A stretch of 64,000 nt of DNA. It comes from Marinobacter sp. NP-4(2019). Lineage in GTDB: Bacteria > Pseudomonadota > Gammaproteobacteria > Pseudomonadales > Oleiphilaceae. The first letter of the stretch is position 1; each line of letters starts with the position of its first letter. The translations under genes were made by a program, and so were the position numbers. A model generated the notes under the pieces. The model had not been told where the DNA came from, did not search any database, and saw only the letters and a program-made list of their open reading frames with translations. The stretch is taken from positions 1,612,001 to 1,676,000 of the forward strand of contig NZ_CP034142.1 of NCBI RefSeq assembly GCF_003994855.1, written 5' to 3'. This document shows positions 8,574 through 16,920 of this stretch, in pieces.

Positions 8574-9698
8574 TGGACCCCAAGAATGCCCTGTCAGAAC
8601 AGTCGCCCCGAGCCGGGTGTTCCGAGCCCTTTCTGAGTGGCCGTCTGACCTTTTTATCCCCCAAACCCCTGCCAACCGGCCTGCCGCCAGTGGATCATGG
8701 CCATGCGGTGGGGGAGGTGAATAACGGGTACCTGGATTTTGGAGCGGGGACACCGCCGGTGTTTGGTTGGCAAATGGCGCTTGGCGGGCCCTTTTTTTGT
8801 TTTTTTTGGCGCGTTTGGTATTCCGCTTATTTTATCGGGTCTTGCGATCGCTCACGGTAGAGAGCTGGAGACTGCAGCTGAAGTATTCCAGGAGATGTTT
8901 GATTATGGATTCTGGATTGCGGTTTGGGGGTGTAGTTTTTTCTTGTTGTTGGGCCTCGGTATCTCGTACCGAGATCACCTGAAGCTGGAATCCATAATCC
9001 CCACCCGCTTTAACCGCCAGCGCCGCGAGGTGTGCTTCGTGCCCACGGGTCACCGGGAGCCCATCTTCGTGCCCTGGGAGGAGCTGGTGGCCTGGGTCAC
9101 CGAGGCCCAGGGGGTGACCGAGTACGGTGTACAGCGCCAGTACGGCTTCGGGGTGGGTTTTCTCCACCCGCAAACCGGCGAGAAATACACCCTGGAATTC
9201 CAGACTTATGGCCTGCCCCAGGCTATCAGCAACTGGGAGGCTATTCGGGCCTATATGGAGTATGAGGTGCATACCCTGAAGGAAATCCAGGACCCCCTGG
9301 AACTGCAAGGCCCGGACGATCCGCCCTGGGAGGGTGTCCATGTTTTCCGCAATGCCCGCAAACGTCTTCATGAAGAATACCGGGACGGCAAGCGGGGAGT
9401 GCTCTACCTGACCGGCTGGTACCTGTACCACCTGATGACCTTCTGGACCCTGCCGAACCGGCTGGTGGAGTGGGAGGTCAGGAAGATCAAGCGCATGAGC
9501 CGGAAGACACTGCCCAGAGCCATGGCGGAGTGGTCTGAACCGCTATCGGAAGACCAACGGGCCAAACCCAGCGAGGAACTAAAGCGCCAAAGCAAGCGGG
9601 TGTTGGAACTGCAAAAGGCGGATCCGCAAAGGCCAATTACTGAGGTCTTTGTCCAGGTTGGTGAGGAGTTTTCAGGTGAGCCCTCTATGACCGCATGA
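8573..9698 (+). pseudogene. Frameshifted paralogue of the probable immunity protein (copy 2)
   Basis: The N-terminal part (ATG 8573, MDPKNALSEQ, LPTGLPPVDH, FGWQMALGGPFF) and the C-terminal part (VFFGAFGIPLILSG through PSMTA) lie in different frames. The break is at a T7-G-T8 tract (8792-8807), and removing one T gives a continuous protein of 374 residues, exactly the length of copy 1. Flanking parts are very similar to copy 1 (PTRFNRQRREVC, FVPWEELVAWV, YGVQRQYGFG, NWEAIRAYMEYEV, TLPNRLVEWEVRK), but the two transmembrane segments differ almost completely. The intact C-terminal frame is open from about 8739. The frameshift may be a real loss, slippage-based switching or a base-calling error in the homopolymer. 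Confidence 0.8.
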
Positions 9699-9826
9699 TC
9701 AGGCGGTAGCGATACAGAGCGCATTGTACCGATTTACCCGTTTAAATCCTGGACGCTTGGATATGCCCACGTATCGCGAGCTGAGGCCTGAAACCGCCAG
9801 TGTTGTATAAGGCTGCTTTACCGTTT

Positions 9827-10699
9827 CTATGGCCTATCGGTACGACCAGGTGTTGAGCCGCCACACCGCGAGTCTTCATCCTCCACGGTCAAATACCGCA
9901 CCGGGAGATCCGGCAGGGAGGTAGTAATCAACTCTTCCAACTGGCCGGATTCCCGCAGTTCCTCTAACCCTTCGTTAAATTCTCTGAGATAGCCTTCACT
10001 CTCAGGCACACGCCGGGACAGGATCAGATAAAGGTAGTCCGATTGCAGCGGGGTGGTGTGGAAGGTGATTGTGTCACTCAGGTTCAGTTCCTTCAGCATG
10101 CTCATGCCTACGGCAGGTTCCATGGGGAAAAGATCGATTCGGCCAGCGGCGAGTTTGCGGAAGTTGACCTGGTCCGAGGTGGTTACATCGGCACTGATGG
10201 TGCCGGCGGCCACGGCTTCCTCGAATTCTTCTCCGTAGTTGTAGTCTTGTGTCAGGCCTACGCGGTAGCGTTCCAGGTCTTTTACGTTGTCCCAGTGAAA
10301 GTCCATCTCGGTGCGGTGGAACAGTACATAGTTGTGGGCCACGATGGGGTCGCTGAAGTGGAAGTGCTTGAGCATTTCCGGGCGGCAGGTCCAGGCTACC
10401 GAGCCATCCCAAAGGCCTTTTTGGGCCAGCATGCGGGCCCGGGACCATGGGAAAAAGCCGTAGGTCACCGGCGTGTCGTGTTTGGCAAAGGCCAGGATCA
10501 CGATGCGTGAAATTACCCCGTAGTGGGGAGGGCTTTTTTCCATATACGGGGGCCAGTGCCCGTTGGTGAGTCTGATGCCCAGAGGCGGCTCGTCGGCTTT
10601 CAGGATCGGGACCAGGGCGCAGAGTAGCACTCCACCCAAAAGCAGCTTGTAGAATTGTTTTACGAATCGCTTGCAGCCGAGCTTTCCTTGCTGAGGCAT
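9827..10699 (-). CDS. Periplasmic substrate-binding protein (SBP family 3 type)
   Basis: 290 residues with a signal-like N-terminus (basic KRFVKQFYK, then LLLGGVLLCALVPILKA, cleaved before DEPPLGIRL). The mature part has the bacterial extracellular solute-binding family 3 pattern: GHWPPYM, then VISRIVILAFAKHD, SRARMLAQKGLWDGSVAW, FSDPIVAHNYVLFHRTE and an R-VGLTQDYNYGEEFEEAV segment, ending with LSRRVPESEGYLREFNEGLE. Stand-alone proteins of this type without a permease nearby are common in this group and may act as sensors or in quinoprotein or amino-acid systems. The ligand is unknown. It is divergent from the diguanylate cyclase at 11036. Confidence 0.8.
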   Translation of the reverse strand: MPQQGKLGCKRFVKQFYKLLLGGVLLCALVPILKADEPPLGIRLTNGHWPPYMEKSPPHYGVISRIVILAFAKHDTPVTYGFFPWSRARMLAQKGLWDGSVAWTCRPEMLKHFHFSDPIVAHNYVLFHRTEMDFHWDNVKDLERYRVGLTQDYNYGEEFEEAVAAGTISADVTTSDQVNFRKLAAGRIDLFPMEPAVGMSMLKELNLSDTITFHTTPLQSDYLYLILSRRVPESEGYLREFNEGLEELRESGQLEELITTSLPDLPVRYLTVEDEDSRCGGSTPGRTDRP

Positions 10700-10796
10700 C
10701 TTTCCATCCAGGTACCGTGGTGGGTGTGGACTTCGAAAAGCTGTCCGGAATACGGAATCACCACCGTTAACGAGAGCACGTCAGTTCGTTATATCC

Positions 10797-10822
10797 AAAG
10801 AGTAGCAGGGGTGCTACTCTTT
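10797..10822. repeat. Perfect 11-bp inverted repeat in a divergent intergenic region
   Basis: AAAGAGTAGCA (10797-10807) and its exact reverse complement TGCTACTCTTT (10812-10822) flank a GGGG loop. The region 10700-11035 lies between two divergent genes, so a terminator is not expected. It could be an operator, an RNA hairpin in a leader, or a relic. No other gene is visible in this ~330-base gap, which otherwise looks AT-rich and promoter-like. Confidence 0.6.
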
Positions 10823-11035
10823 ACAACCGTGATTTATGTGACAATGTTTTCGGTTGTTTCTCATCAAAGTTTCTACTATCTCTTCCAGAAGTTCAGCGCT
10901 CTGCGGTTAGGGTAGCACGGACGTGCGAACAGTGACTGTCGCGTACAAATATTTTCAGTTTTTCACAATTGCGGTAAGCGAAATCCTGGTTTTCCGGTTA
11001 ATCTGTTGGTTTCCATTCTGGAAGTTGCCATTTTT

Positions 11036-12109
11036 ATGAGTCAGGCCGGGTCCATTTCCACCAGGGAGCCAATCAGGGAGCCAATCAGGGAACGTCGCCC
11101 GCAATTCTGGCAGGTAGCGAAACGCTGTTGTCAGATCGCGGCTACGGTTGATGTCGCTTTTTTCTTTCTCTTCCATCTCCTTGGTTCCCCCATCCTGGCC
11201 TGGGTAAACGTAATCAGCGTTACCATGTATATCGTGGCGTACCGGGCGCTGGGCAGGAAACAGAATGGCCTGGCCATTACCCTGATCTGGGCAGAAGTTA
11301 TTCTTCATGCCGCGCTCGGCGTTGTACTCATCGGCTGGGAGAGCGGCTTTCACTATTATCTGCTGATGTTTATTCCGGCGTTGTTCGTCAGTATGCGATT
11401 GCGCGGGGCGGTCGTGGCGTTAGCCGGGCTGTGGAGCTATTACGTCGCGCTATATCTGTTGATGTGGTTTATGAAACCCCTGCAGCCCATAGCGCCCGGG
11501 GCCTTGCTTGGCGTTTTCCTGTTTAACCTGAGCGTGGTGTTCGTCATGTTCGGTTATCTTTCCTTTTTCTACCTCACCATGGTGACATCGGCGAACAGGA
11601 AATTGCGGCGAATGGCGATAACGGATTCATTAACAGGTCTCTTCAACCGCCGCCACATGACCCATCTGGTCGAAAGGGAGCTGGCGCGTTTTCAGCGAAA
11701 TCGCCATCCGGTGGCTTTTATTGTGCTCGATATTGACCATTTCAAATCGATCAATGACGAGCATGGCCACGAAACCGGTGACCACGTGCTTGAAGATGTT
11801 GCCAGTATTATCAAGGCTCAGTTACGTACCCAGGATCTGGTTGCCCGTTGGGGCGGGGAAGAGTTTCTTGCTGTACTTCCGGATACCAATTTACAAAATG
11901 CGCAGGTCAGCGCAGAGCGGGTGCGGGAGGCGCTTCTGACTCAAGACTGGTTGGCACCCAACGGGAAGCGGATTGATATTACCATTAGCGCAGGCGTCAG
12001 CGAATTCCGTCGAGACGACGACCTGAACTCCGCCATCAATCGGGCTGATCGTGCGCTTTATCGCAGCAAGGACGGCGGCCGGAACCGGGTAGAACTTGAA
12101 GCTGTTTAA
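11036..12109 (+). CDS. Membrane diguanylate cyclase (GGDEF)
   Basis: About 357 residues from the ATG at 11036 (a TTG at 11006 extends the frame by ten residues; GGAAG at 11020-11024 fits the ATG better). The N-terminal half has about six hydrophobic segments (for example DVAFFFLFHLLGSPILAW and GVFLFNLSVVFVMFGYLSFF). The C-terminal GGDEF domain begins DSLTGLFNRRHM, has the metal and substrate residues (VLDIDHFKSINDEHGHETGD), the active-site signature GGEEF, and an inhibitory I-site RTQD placed five residues before it. It should make cyclic di-GMP, with product inhibition. A 12-bp tandem repeat at about 11068-11091 encodes REPIREPI before the first membrane segment. It ends 11 bases from the convergent DUF1853 gene. 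Confidence 0.92.
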   Translation: MSQAGSISTREPIREPIRERRPQFWQVAKRCCQIAATVDVAFFFLFHLLGSPILAWVNVISVTMYIVAYRALGRKQNGLAITLIWAEVILHAALGVVLIGWESGFHYYLLMFIPALFVSMRLRGAVVALAGLWSYYVALYLLMWFMKPLQPIAPGALLGVFLFNLSVVFVMFGYLSFFYLTMVTSANRKLRRMAITDSLTGLFNRRHMTHLVERELARFQRNRHPVAFIVLDIDHFKSINDEHGHETGDHVLEDVASIIKAQLRTQDLVARWGGEEFLAVLPDTNLQNAQVSAERVREALLTQDWLAPNGKRIDITISAGVSEFRRDDDLNSAINRADRALYRSKDGGRNRVELEAV

Positions 12110-12120
12110 AGGGGCTGTCT

Positions 12121-13074
12121 TTAGCGCTGACTCGGTGTAGCCGGCCAGTTCCCAGGCACCACAAACAGCCGGGATGTCTCCTGCCAGTAGCCGTCCATCG
12201 GGGATTGTTCCAGTACCGCAAACAGGCGGGGAATACCGGCTGAACGGACAACCTCCAGTGCTTCCTCGGTCTTCTGATAGTCGGGGGCCTGTTTCTGGCG
12301 CCAGGGACCCAGCCAGTGGGGTTTGATCAGCGGAACCCATGTCCTCGTGTCTGTTTTGCCGGCATTCTCTACAAGACCTGCTTCAGGCATCCTGTCCAGA
12401 TCGTCGATATAGAGCCAGTCACCGCGCAGATGTTCTGACGGAATGTGTTCGGGAGGGGGCAGCGTTTCGCGCAACGGATAGAATAGATAGCCGGGCATGA
12501 ATATCCGCGGACGGACCGGAGTCCCAATTCCCAGTGAGTCGAGAAGGATTCGGGCTTCAGGTCGCTCAGTCATCTGGCTTTGGTGGCTGATCAGCCGTTG
12601 AGATTTGATGTCCAGCCTATCCCTTGCGTTGGGCCCATACCACAGAGCTGTTTCCCGACCCGTCTCAAGGTGACCGAGGTAGAATTTCACGGCAATCTCG
12701 TGGTGTTCAACGACATTGTCGGTGGAATTGCGGACAACGAAATCCAGTTCACCCAGGGTAATACCGTTATTTCTGACCGGCCGGTTTTTCAGCAGAATTT
12801 CCCAGCCCAGCAGGTCCTGTATCAGGCACTCGTACAGGCGCTCGAAGTAATGTCCCAGGCGCCGGGCAGGCTGCTCTGTCAGCACGGCAGGGCCAAGCCG
12901 GGGGGCGCTGTCCCAGGCCTTCAACTGTAGTTCTGTATCCTCTGGCAGGTATTTTTCCGGAGCAAATACCATAGCAGAGCTGATAAGCTGAGGGGCATGA
13001 CACATCCACGCCAGATGGCGCACGGCTGGAACGCGGTATTGAAGATGGGCTGTGGTTTCAGAATGTTGGTTCAT
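12121..13074 (-). CDS. DUF1853 family protein
   Basis: About 317 residues from the ATG at 13074 (the frame opens with a TTG at 13104). The sequence carries features I associate with DUF1853: RHLAWMCHAPQL near the start, the LGHYFERLYECLIQDLLGWE block, GELDFVVRN, HHEIAVKFYLG with a YGPNARDRLDIK-like segment, and a C-terminal WVPLIKPHWLGPW. Some of these acidic/lysine motifs (GELDF, E-AVKFY) recall PD-(D/E)xK nuclease folds, but that relation is an inference. Function is unknown. It is divergent from gloA, sharing the short region 13075-13105. Confidence 0.8.
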   Translation of the reverse strand: MNQHSETTAHLQYRVPAVRHLAWMCHAPQLISSAMVFAPEKYLPEDTELQLKAWDSAPRLGPAVLTEQPARRLGHYFERLYECLIQDLLGWEILLKNRPVRNNGITLGELDFVVRNSTDNVVEHHEIAVKFYLGHLETGRETALWYGPNARDRLDIKSQRLISHQSQMTERPEARILLDSLGIGTPVRPRIFMPGYLFYPLRETLPPPEHIPSEHLRGDWLYIDDLDRMPEAGLVENAGKTDTRTWVPLIKPHWLGPWRQKQAPDYQKTEEALEVVRSAGIPRLFAVLEQSPMDGYWQETSRLFVVPGNWPATPSQR

Positions 13075-13105
13075 GGTGGCAGGATAACGCAACAGGAGAG
13101 GCAAT

Positions 13106-13546
13106 ATGCAGTATCTTCACACGATGATTCGGGTCAGCAATCTGGAGCAGACCCTGCACTTTTTCTGCGACTTGCTCGGCATGGTCGAAATCAACCGAAA
13201 GAGCAGTGAGAAGGGGCGTTTCACGCTGGTGTTTCTTGCTGCCCCGGAGGACGAGGAACGGGCGAGGGAAGACAAGGCTCCGATGATCGAGCTTACCTAT
13301 AACTGGGACCCGGAGGAATACTCGGGTGGTCGCAACTTTGGTCACCTCGCCTATCGGGTGGACGATATCTATGCTTTGTGTGAACACCTGCAGGCCAATG
13401 GTGTCACCATCAATCGGCCGCCCAGGGATGGCCATATGGCATTCGTTCGCTCACCGGACGGTATTTCTATTGAGTTGCTTCAGAAAGGGGAAGCTCTGGC
13501 ACCCAGGGAGCCCTGGGCCAGCATGGAAAACACGGGTACTTGGTAG
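13106..13546 (+). CDS. gloA: Lactoylglutathione lyase (glyoxalase I)
   Basis: 146-residue vicinal-oxygen-chelate protein. Glyoxalase I converts the methylglyoxal-glutathione hemithioacetal to S-lactoylglutathione. The expected metal ligands are visible: H in YLHTMIRVSN, E in MIELTYNW, H in FGHLAYRVDD and E in GISIELLQKG. The substrate-binding block RNFGHLAY and FVRSPDG is intact. The length is slightly above the usual 130-140 residues because of a short C-terminal tail. A ribosome site AGGAGAGG precedes the ATG by 4 bases. Confidence 0.93.
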   Translation: MQYLHTMIRVSNLEQTLHFFCDLLGMVEINRKSSEKGRFTLVFLAAPEDEERAREDKAPMIELTYNWDPEEYSGGRNFGHLAYRVDDIYALCEHLQANGVTINRPPRDGHMAFVRSPDGISIELLQKGEALAPREPWASMENTGTW

Positions 13547-13637
13547 GCTTGTCACGTCGATAAGCATGACGAGGCCGCAATGGGAAACCAGGCGGCTTTA
13601 CGCTAGAATTCGCGAAACGTTCAACCAAGGATGACAC

Positions 13638-15044
13638 ATGCTTGCAGTGATTCTTTCCGGTGGCTCAGGAACCCGGCTGTGGCCACTTTCCCGTGAGGCG
13701 TACCCGAAGCAGTTTTTGCCGGTGGTCTCCGATGACTCCCTGTTGGCAGAAACCATTGAGCGCGGTCTCACAGTGGATAACAGCGCCCGGGTGATGGCCA
13801 TCACCAATGAGGACCACCGTTTTGTTGTCGCTGCCCAGCTTCAGGCCCAGGCATCCGAGCGTACGGCAGGCATCATTCTGGAGCCGGTTGGTCGCAACAC
13901 TGCACCCGCGATTGCGTTGGCTGCCCTGGCCGCCGCCGAGGATAATCCGGAAGAATTGCTTCTGGTGATGCCTTCCGATCACGTGCTGAAAAACCTGACA
14001 GCATTTCGTGAGGCTGTGGAGAAGGGCGCCGAAGCGGCCCGTTCCGGTAAGCTGGTTACGTTTGGCATTGTCCCCGCCTCGCCGCACACCGGCTATGGCT
14101 ACATCAAGGCGGGTGCCCAGAAAAATGGTTATCAGGAGGTTGCCGCCTTCGTAGAGAAGCCGGACGAGCCAACGGCCGAGCGCTACCTCGCCGAAGGCGA
14201 TTACTTCTGGAACAGCGGTATGTTCCTGTTCCGGGCGGATCAGTACCTGCGGGAACTGGAAACCCACCAACCGCAGATGCTGAAGGCCTGCCGCGAGGCC
14301 TGGGAGCAGAAGCAGGCCGATATGGATTTCACCCGCGTCGGCAAGGCCGCCTTTGAGAGTTGCCCGGATGATTCCATCGATTACGCCGTAATGGAGAAGA
14401 CCCGCGACGCCGTGGTCGTGCCATTGAACGCCGGATGGTCGGATGTGGGTTCCTGGTCCGCGCTCTGGGAGATCCAGCCGCAGGACGGGCAGGGTAATGT
14501 GTGTCGTGGCGATGTCATTACCGAGGATGTCTCTGGCTCCTATATCCACTCTGAGGGGCGTTTGATTGCGGTCCTGGGCGTTAGTGATCACGTTATCGTG
14601 GAAACCGATGATGTGGTGCTGGTGGCCGATCGCAATCGCGTCCAGGACGTTAAAAAACTGGTGGCCAAAGTGAAGGCCCAGGGGCGGCTGGAGCACCGTT
14701 TCCATAAAAAGGTCCACCGGCCCTGGGGCACCTATGAGGGCATCGCGATGGGGGAGCGCTTTCAGGTCAAACGGATTACCGTGAATCCCGGTGCCTCTCT
14801 CTCCCTGCAGAAACACCACCACCGGGCGGAGCACTGGGTGGTGGTCAAAGGCACTGCGACGGTGAACAGGGGGGAAGAAACCCTGTTGTTGACGGAAGAC
14901 CAGTCCACCTATATTCCGCTGGGCGTGACGCACCGGCTGACGAACCCCGGCGTGATCCCGCTTGAGCTGATCGAAGTCCAGACCGGGAGCTATCTGGGCG
15001 AAGACGACATTGTCCGCTTTGAGGACACCTATAACCGCGTTTGA
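13638..15044 (+). CDS. manC: Mannose-1-phosphate guanylyltransferase / mannose-6-phosphate isomerase
   Basis: 468 residues, the normal length for the bifunctional enzyme that makes GDP-mannose for exopolysaccharide or O-antigen. The N-terminal nucleotidyltransferase part has the GGSGTRLWPLSRE signature, EPVGRNTAPAIALAA, MPSDH and FVEKPDEPTAERY. The C-terminal cupin (type II phosphomannose isomerase) has RPWGTYEGI, QVKRITVNPGASLSLQKHHH and RAEHWVVVKGTA. There are no polysaccharide genes next to it here, so the sugar's use cannot be told. A TAGAAT at 13604-13609 could be a -10 element, but no good -35 is seen. Confidence 0.93.
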   Translation: MLAVILSGGSGTRLWPLSREAYPKQFLPVVSDDSLLAETIERGLTVDNSARVMAITNEDHRFVVAAQLQAQASERTAGIILEPVGRNTAPAIALAALAAAEDNPEELLLVMPSDHVLKNLTAFREAVEKGAEAARSGKLVTFGIVPASPHTGYGYIKAGAQKNGYQEVAAFVEKPDEPTAERYLAEGDYFWNSGMFLFRADQYLRELETHQPQMLKACREAWEQKQADMDFTRVGKAAFESCPDDSIDYAVMEKTRDAVVVPLNAGWSDVGSWSALWEIQPQDGQGNVCRGDVITEDVSGSYIHSEGRLIAVLGVSDHVIVETDDVVLVADRNRVQDVKKLVAKVKAQGRLEHRFHKKVHRPWGTYEGIAMGERFQVKRITVNPGASLSLQKHHHRAEHWVVVKGTATVNRGEETLLLTEDQSTYIPLGVTHRLTNPGVIPLELIEVQTGSYLGEDDIVRFEDTYNRV

Positions 15045-15105
15045 TTGAACCGATTTACGAATCCGGCTGCCCGGGATGGGCGGCCTCAAGCAAAGGAGAT
15101 GCTGA

Positions 15106-16512
15106 ATGGAAGACTGGCAGGGATGCCTGAGCCCCTTGTGTCAAACCGCCCTGCAACGGGCGCGGGATCATGTGGCCCACCGCGGTGGTTTTGCAATTAC
15201 TGTTGAGGATTTTCTTCTCGCACTGCTTGAGGGGGAGTCGGTGGTGGCCGGTTTCCTGAAAGCGCGGGGCGTCGATCTGGACGAGCTGGTCAGAACCGTC
15301 CAGTGTGAACAACCCATTGTTACCGAAGTCGGTGGTGAAGGCAGCCTCTCCTCGCAGCTGCTGTACTGGTTCTCCTCTGCTCGCGAACTCTCTGATGCGC
15401 CCTGGCTGGATTGGCCCGTCCTGTTCTCTACGCTGGCTGGCAATGCCGAGCGACTTCAGGAAAAGGCGTATGTCTCTGTTCTGGAACTGGTGGGCGAATG
15501 GCCGCTGTCTGGCTGGAGTGAGGAGGCTGAGGCCGGTGAGAGTCCTGATCACATTCCCGTTGTCGTCAGTGACCTGAAATGGCTGTCCCTGGCGGAGGAG
15601 GTTGCGGTAACGATTGCTGCTGCACCCGACGCCTTGATCTGGCTTCGGGGGGATCGGGGGACAGGCAAATCCTCCTGGTTGCAATCGTTGCTACCTTGTC
15701 TTGAGAACGGGTATGTGGAGCTGGATCTGCGGCGGGAGTCGGAACTGATGGCCAGTGATCACCCGGCCGTTCCAACTGGCCATGTGGCTCAAAGGGATTG
15801 GCCAGTACTTATCCTCGATAATGTATCCCCGGCGGATGCCGTTATCCTGGCCGGTCGCCGGGACAGCTTTGCCGCACAGTTGGTGCTGTCATGGCAGGGG
15901 GCGCTGCTGTTGCTGGGGCCGTCTGTTCAGGAATCCACCGGAGCTGTAACGCAACTTGAGAGCTGGCTCGGTCGTTCCATGGATATCTTCGACATGCCTG
16001 ATTGTGGATATGCCCAGAAGAAATCCGTTTTGATCGCCCACCAGCCGGCCATTGAGAAGCATTGGAATATACGTCTGTCCGGCACGGCTATAAATTATGT
16101 GGCCGGGTGCAGGAGCCGGGCAGTGGGATCTCCCGGAGGCATGCTCCGGTGGGTTGAAAGGGCTGCCGCCAGGCTTAGCCTGTACGCAAGCCGTGGCCCG
16201 GTTGATGCAGTGGTGTTGGCCGGCCAGATGGACACCTTGCGCCGGCAATGTCTGGTGTCGCTTGCCCGCGACGAACCGTTGGAAGAGCTGGAAAGCAGCC
16301 TGACGCAGTTGGAAATCGAGAGGGCGGCCGTCGAGGTAGCCTGGCATGAGCGAGAGGCACTCGGCACTTTGCGTACTCTGACGGTGGAGGATTTACAGCA
16401 GGAACTTGAACGTTGGGTTGCAGCCCGTCCCGGCCCGGTTCACTATGTTGTCCATTGTGATCATGATGGGGGAGAAACAACGGGTGCAGGACCTCGAAAT
16501 ATACATTCGTGA
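15106..16512 (+). CDS. ClpV/ClpB-like protein with N-domain and first ATPase module only
   Basis: 468 residues. The first ~150 residues look like a Clp N-domain (LCQTALQRARDHVAHRGG, ITVEDFLLALLEG). A P-loop follows at about residue 180 (GDRGTGKSSW) with a Walker-B-like PVLILDNV. The segment VLIAHQPAIEKHWNIRLSGT, then PGGMLRWVERAAARLSLY and a heptad-rich helix corresponds to the end of D1 and the start of the middle domain of ClpV (TssH). The protein stops there, with no second ATPase domain, and the Walker B lacks the usual DE pair (it is DN). It therefore looks like a degenerate or specialised relative rather than an unfoldase. It overlaps the next gene. The role is unknown. Confidence 0.6.
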   Translation: MEDWQGCLSPLCQTALQRARDHVAHRGGFAITVEDFLLALLEGESVVAGFLKARGVDLDELVRTVQCEQPIVTEVGGEGSLSSQLLYWFSSARELSDAPWLDWPVLFSTLAGNAERLQEKAYVSVLELVGEWPLSGWSEEAEAGESPDHIPVVVSDLKWLSLAEEVAVTIAAAPDALIWLRGDRGTGKSSWLQSLLPCLENGYVELDLRRESELMASDHPAVPTGHVAQRDWPVLILDNVSPADAVILAGRRDSFAAQLVLSWQGALLLLGPSVQESTGAVTQLESWLGRSMDIFDMPDCGYAQKKSVLIAHQPAIEKHWNIRLSGTAINYVAGCRSRAVGSPGGMLRWVERAAARLSLYASRGPVDAVVLAGQMDTLRRQCLVSLARDEPLEELESSLTQLEIERAAVEVAWHEREALGTLRTLTVEDLQQELERWVAARPGPVHYVVHCDHDGGETTGAGPRNIHS

Positions 16513-16861
16513 CCTGAAGCCTCTGGCGGCTTCGGAGTGGTTATCCGGTCACCTGGACCAGCTTGAGCTGGATGACCAACAGGTCGATGCCGGGGCCATC
16601 AAGGGGCGGGCTCTTTACGAAGGTGCAATCGTCAACATCAGCCTGTATCCGGGTGCTTCCGGTAAGCGCTATACCTGTCTGGTACTCGAAGGTGCGTCGT
16701 TGCCCTGGGATTCTGATCTGGCGTTCGCCCGCAGTGCCTGGCGGGCAATGGATACGGAAGTGCGTTGCAGCCCTGGGGACTGGAAGGAGGGCGAGCCGGT
16801 TGAGGATGAGAAATGGTGGCGCCTGGATGCCAGGGGCGAACAACTGGTGGTCTGGAATTGA
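16484..16861 (+). CDS. Conserved-looking hypothetical protein paired with the ClpV-like gene
   Basis: The frame is open from 16406, but the best start is the GTG at 16484, preceded by GGGGGAG at 16468-16474; this gives 125 residues and a 29-base overlap with the ClpV-like gene. No signal peptide or membrane segment is seen. The protein is acidic and mixed alpha/beta, with DLEIYIRDLKPLAASEWLSG at the start, a GRALYEGAIVNISLYPG strand pair and a WWRLDARGEQLVVWN end. I do not recognise a family. The overlap suggests translational coupling and a joint function with the upstream protein. A strong terminator follows. Confidence 0.7.
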   Translation: MQDLEIYIRDLKPLAASEWLSGHLDQLELDDQQVDAGAIKGRALYEGAIVNISLYPGASGKRYTCLVLEGASLPWDSDLAFARSAWRAMDTEVRCSPGDWKEGEPVEDEKWWRLDARGEQLVVWN

Positions 16862-16874
16862 GGGATGCCAACGA

Positions 16875-16904
16875 AAAAGGGGCAGCCGTACGGCTGCCCC
16901 TTTT
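16875..16904. terminator. Bidirectional intrinsic terminator
   Basis: A perfect 30-base palindrome: AAAAGGGGCAGCCGT followed by ACGGCTGCCCCTTTT, with GC-rich arms and T or A runs at both ends. It lies between two convergent genes (stop at 16861 and the stop of the minus-strand gene at 16921) and should end transcription both ways. Confidence 0.92.
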
Positions 16905-16920
16905 CTTACATCCGGCGTGA

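Noticed and set aside
11068..11091. 12-bp tandem repeat in the diguanylate cyclase start region as a phase-variation site
   Set aside because: Each unit is a multiple of three, so copy number changes do not shift the frame; it only adds REPI units.
13665..15089. Long minus-strand ORF opposite manC
   Set aside because: High-GC shadow of a well-supported plus-strand gene; composition shows no protein-like motif.
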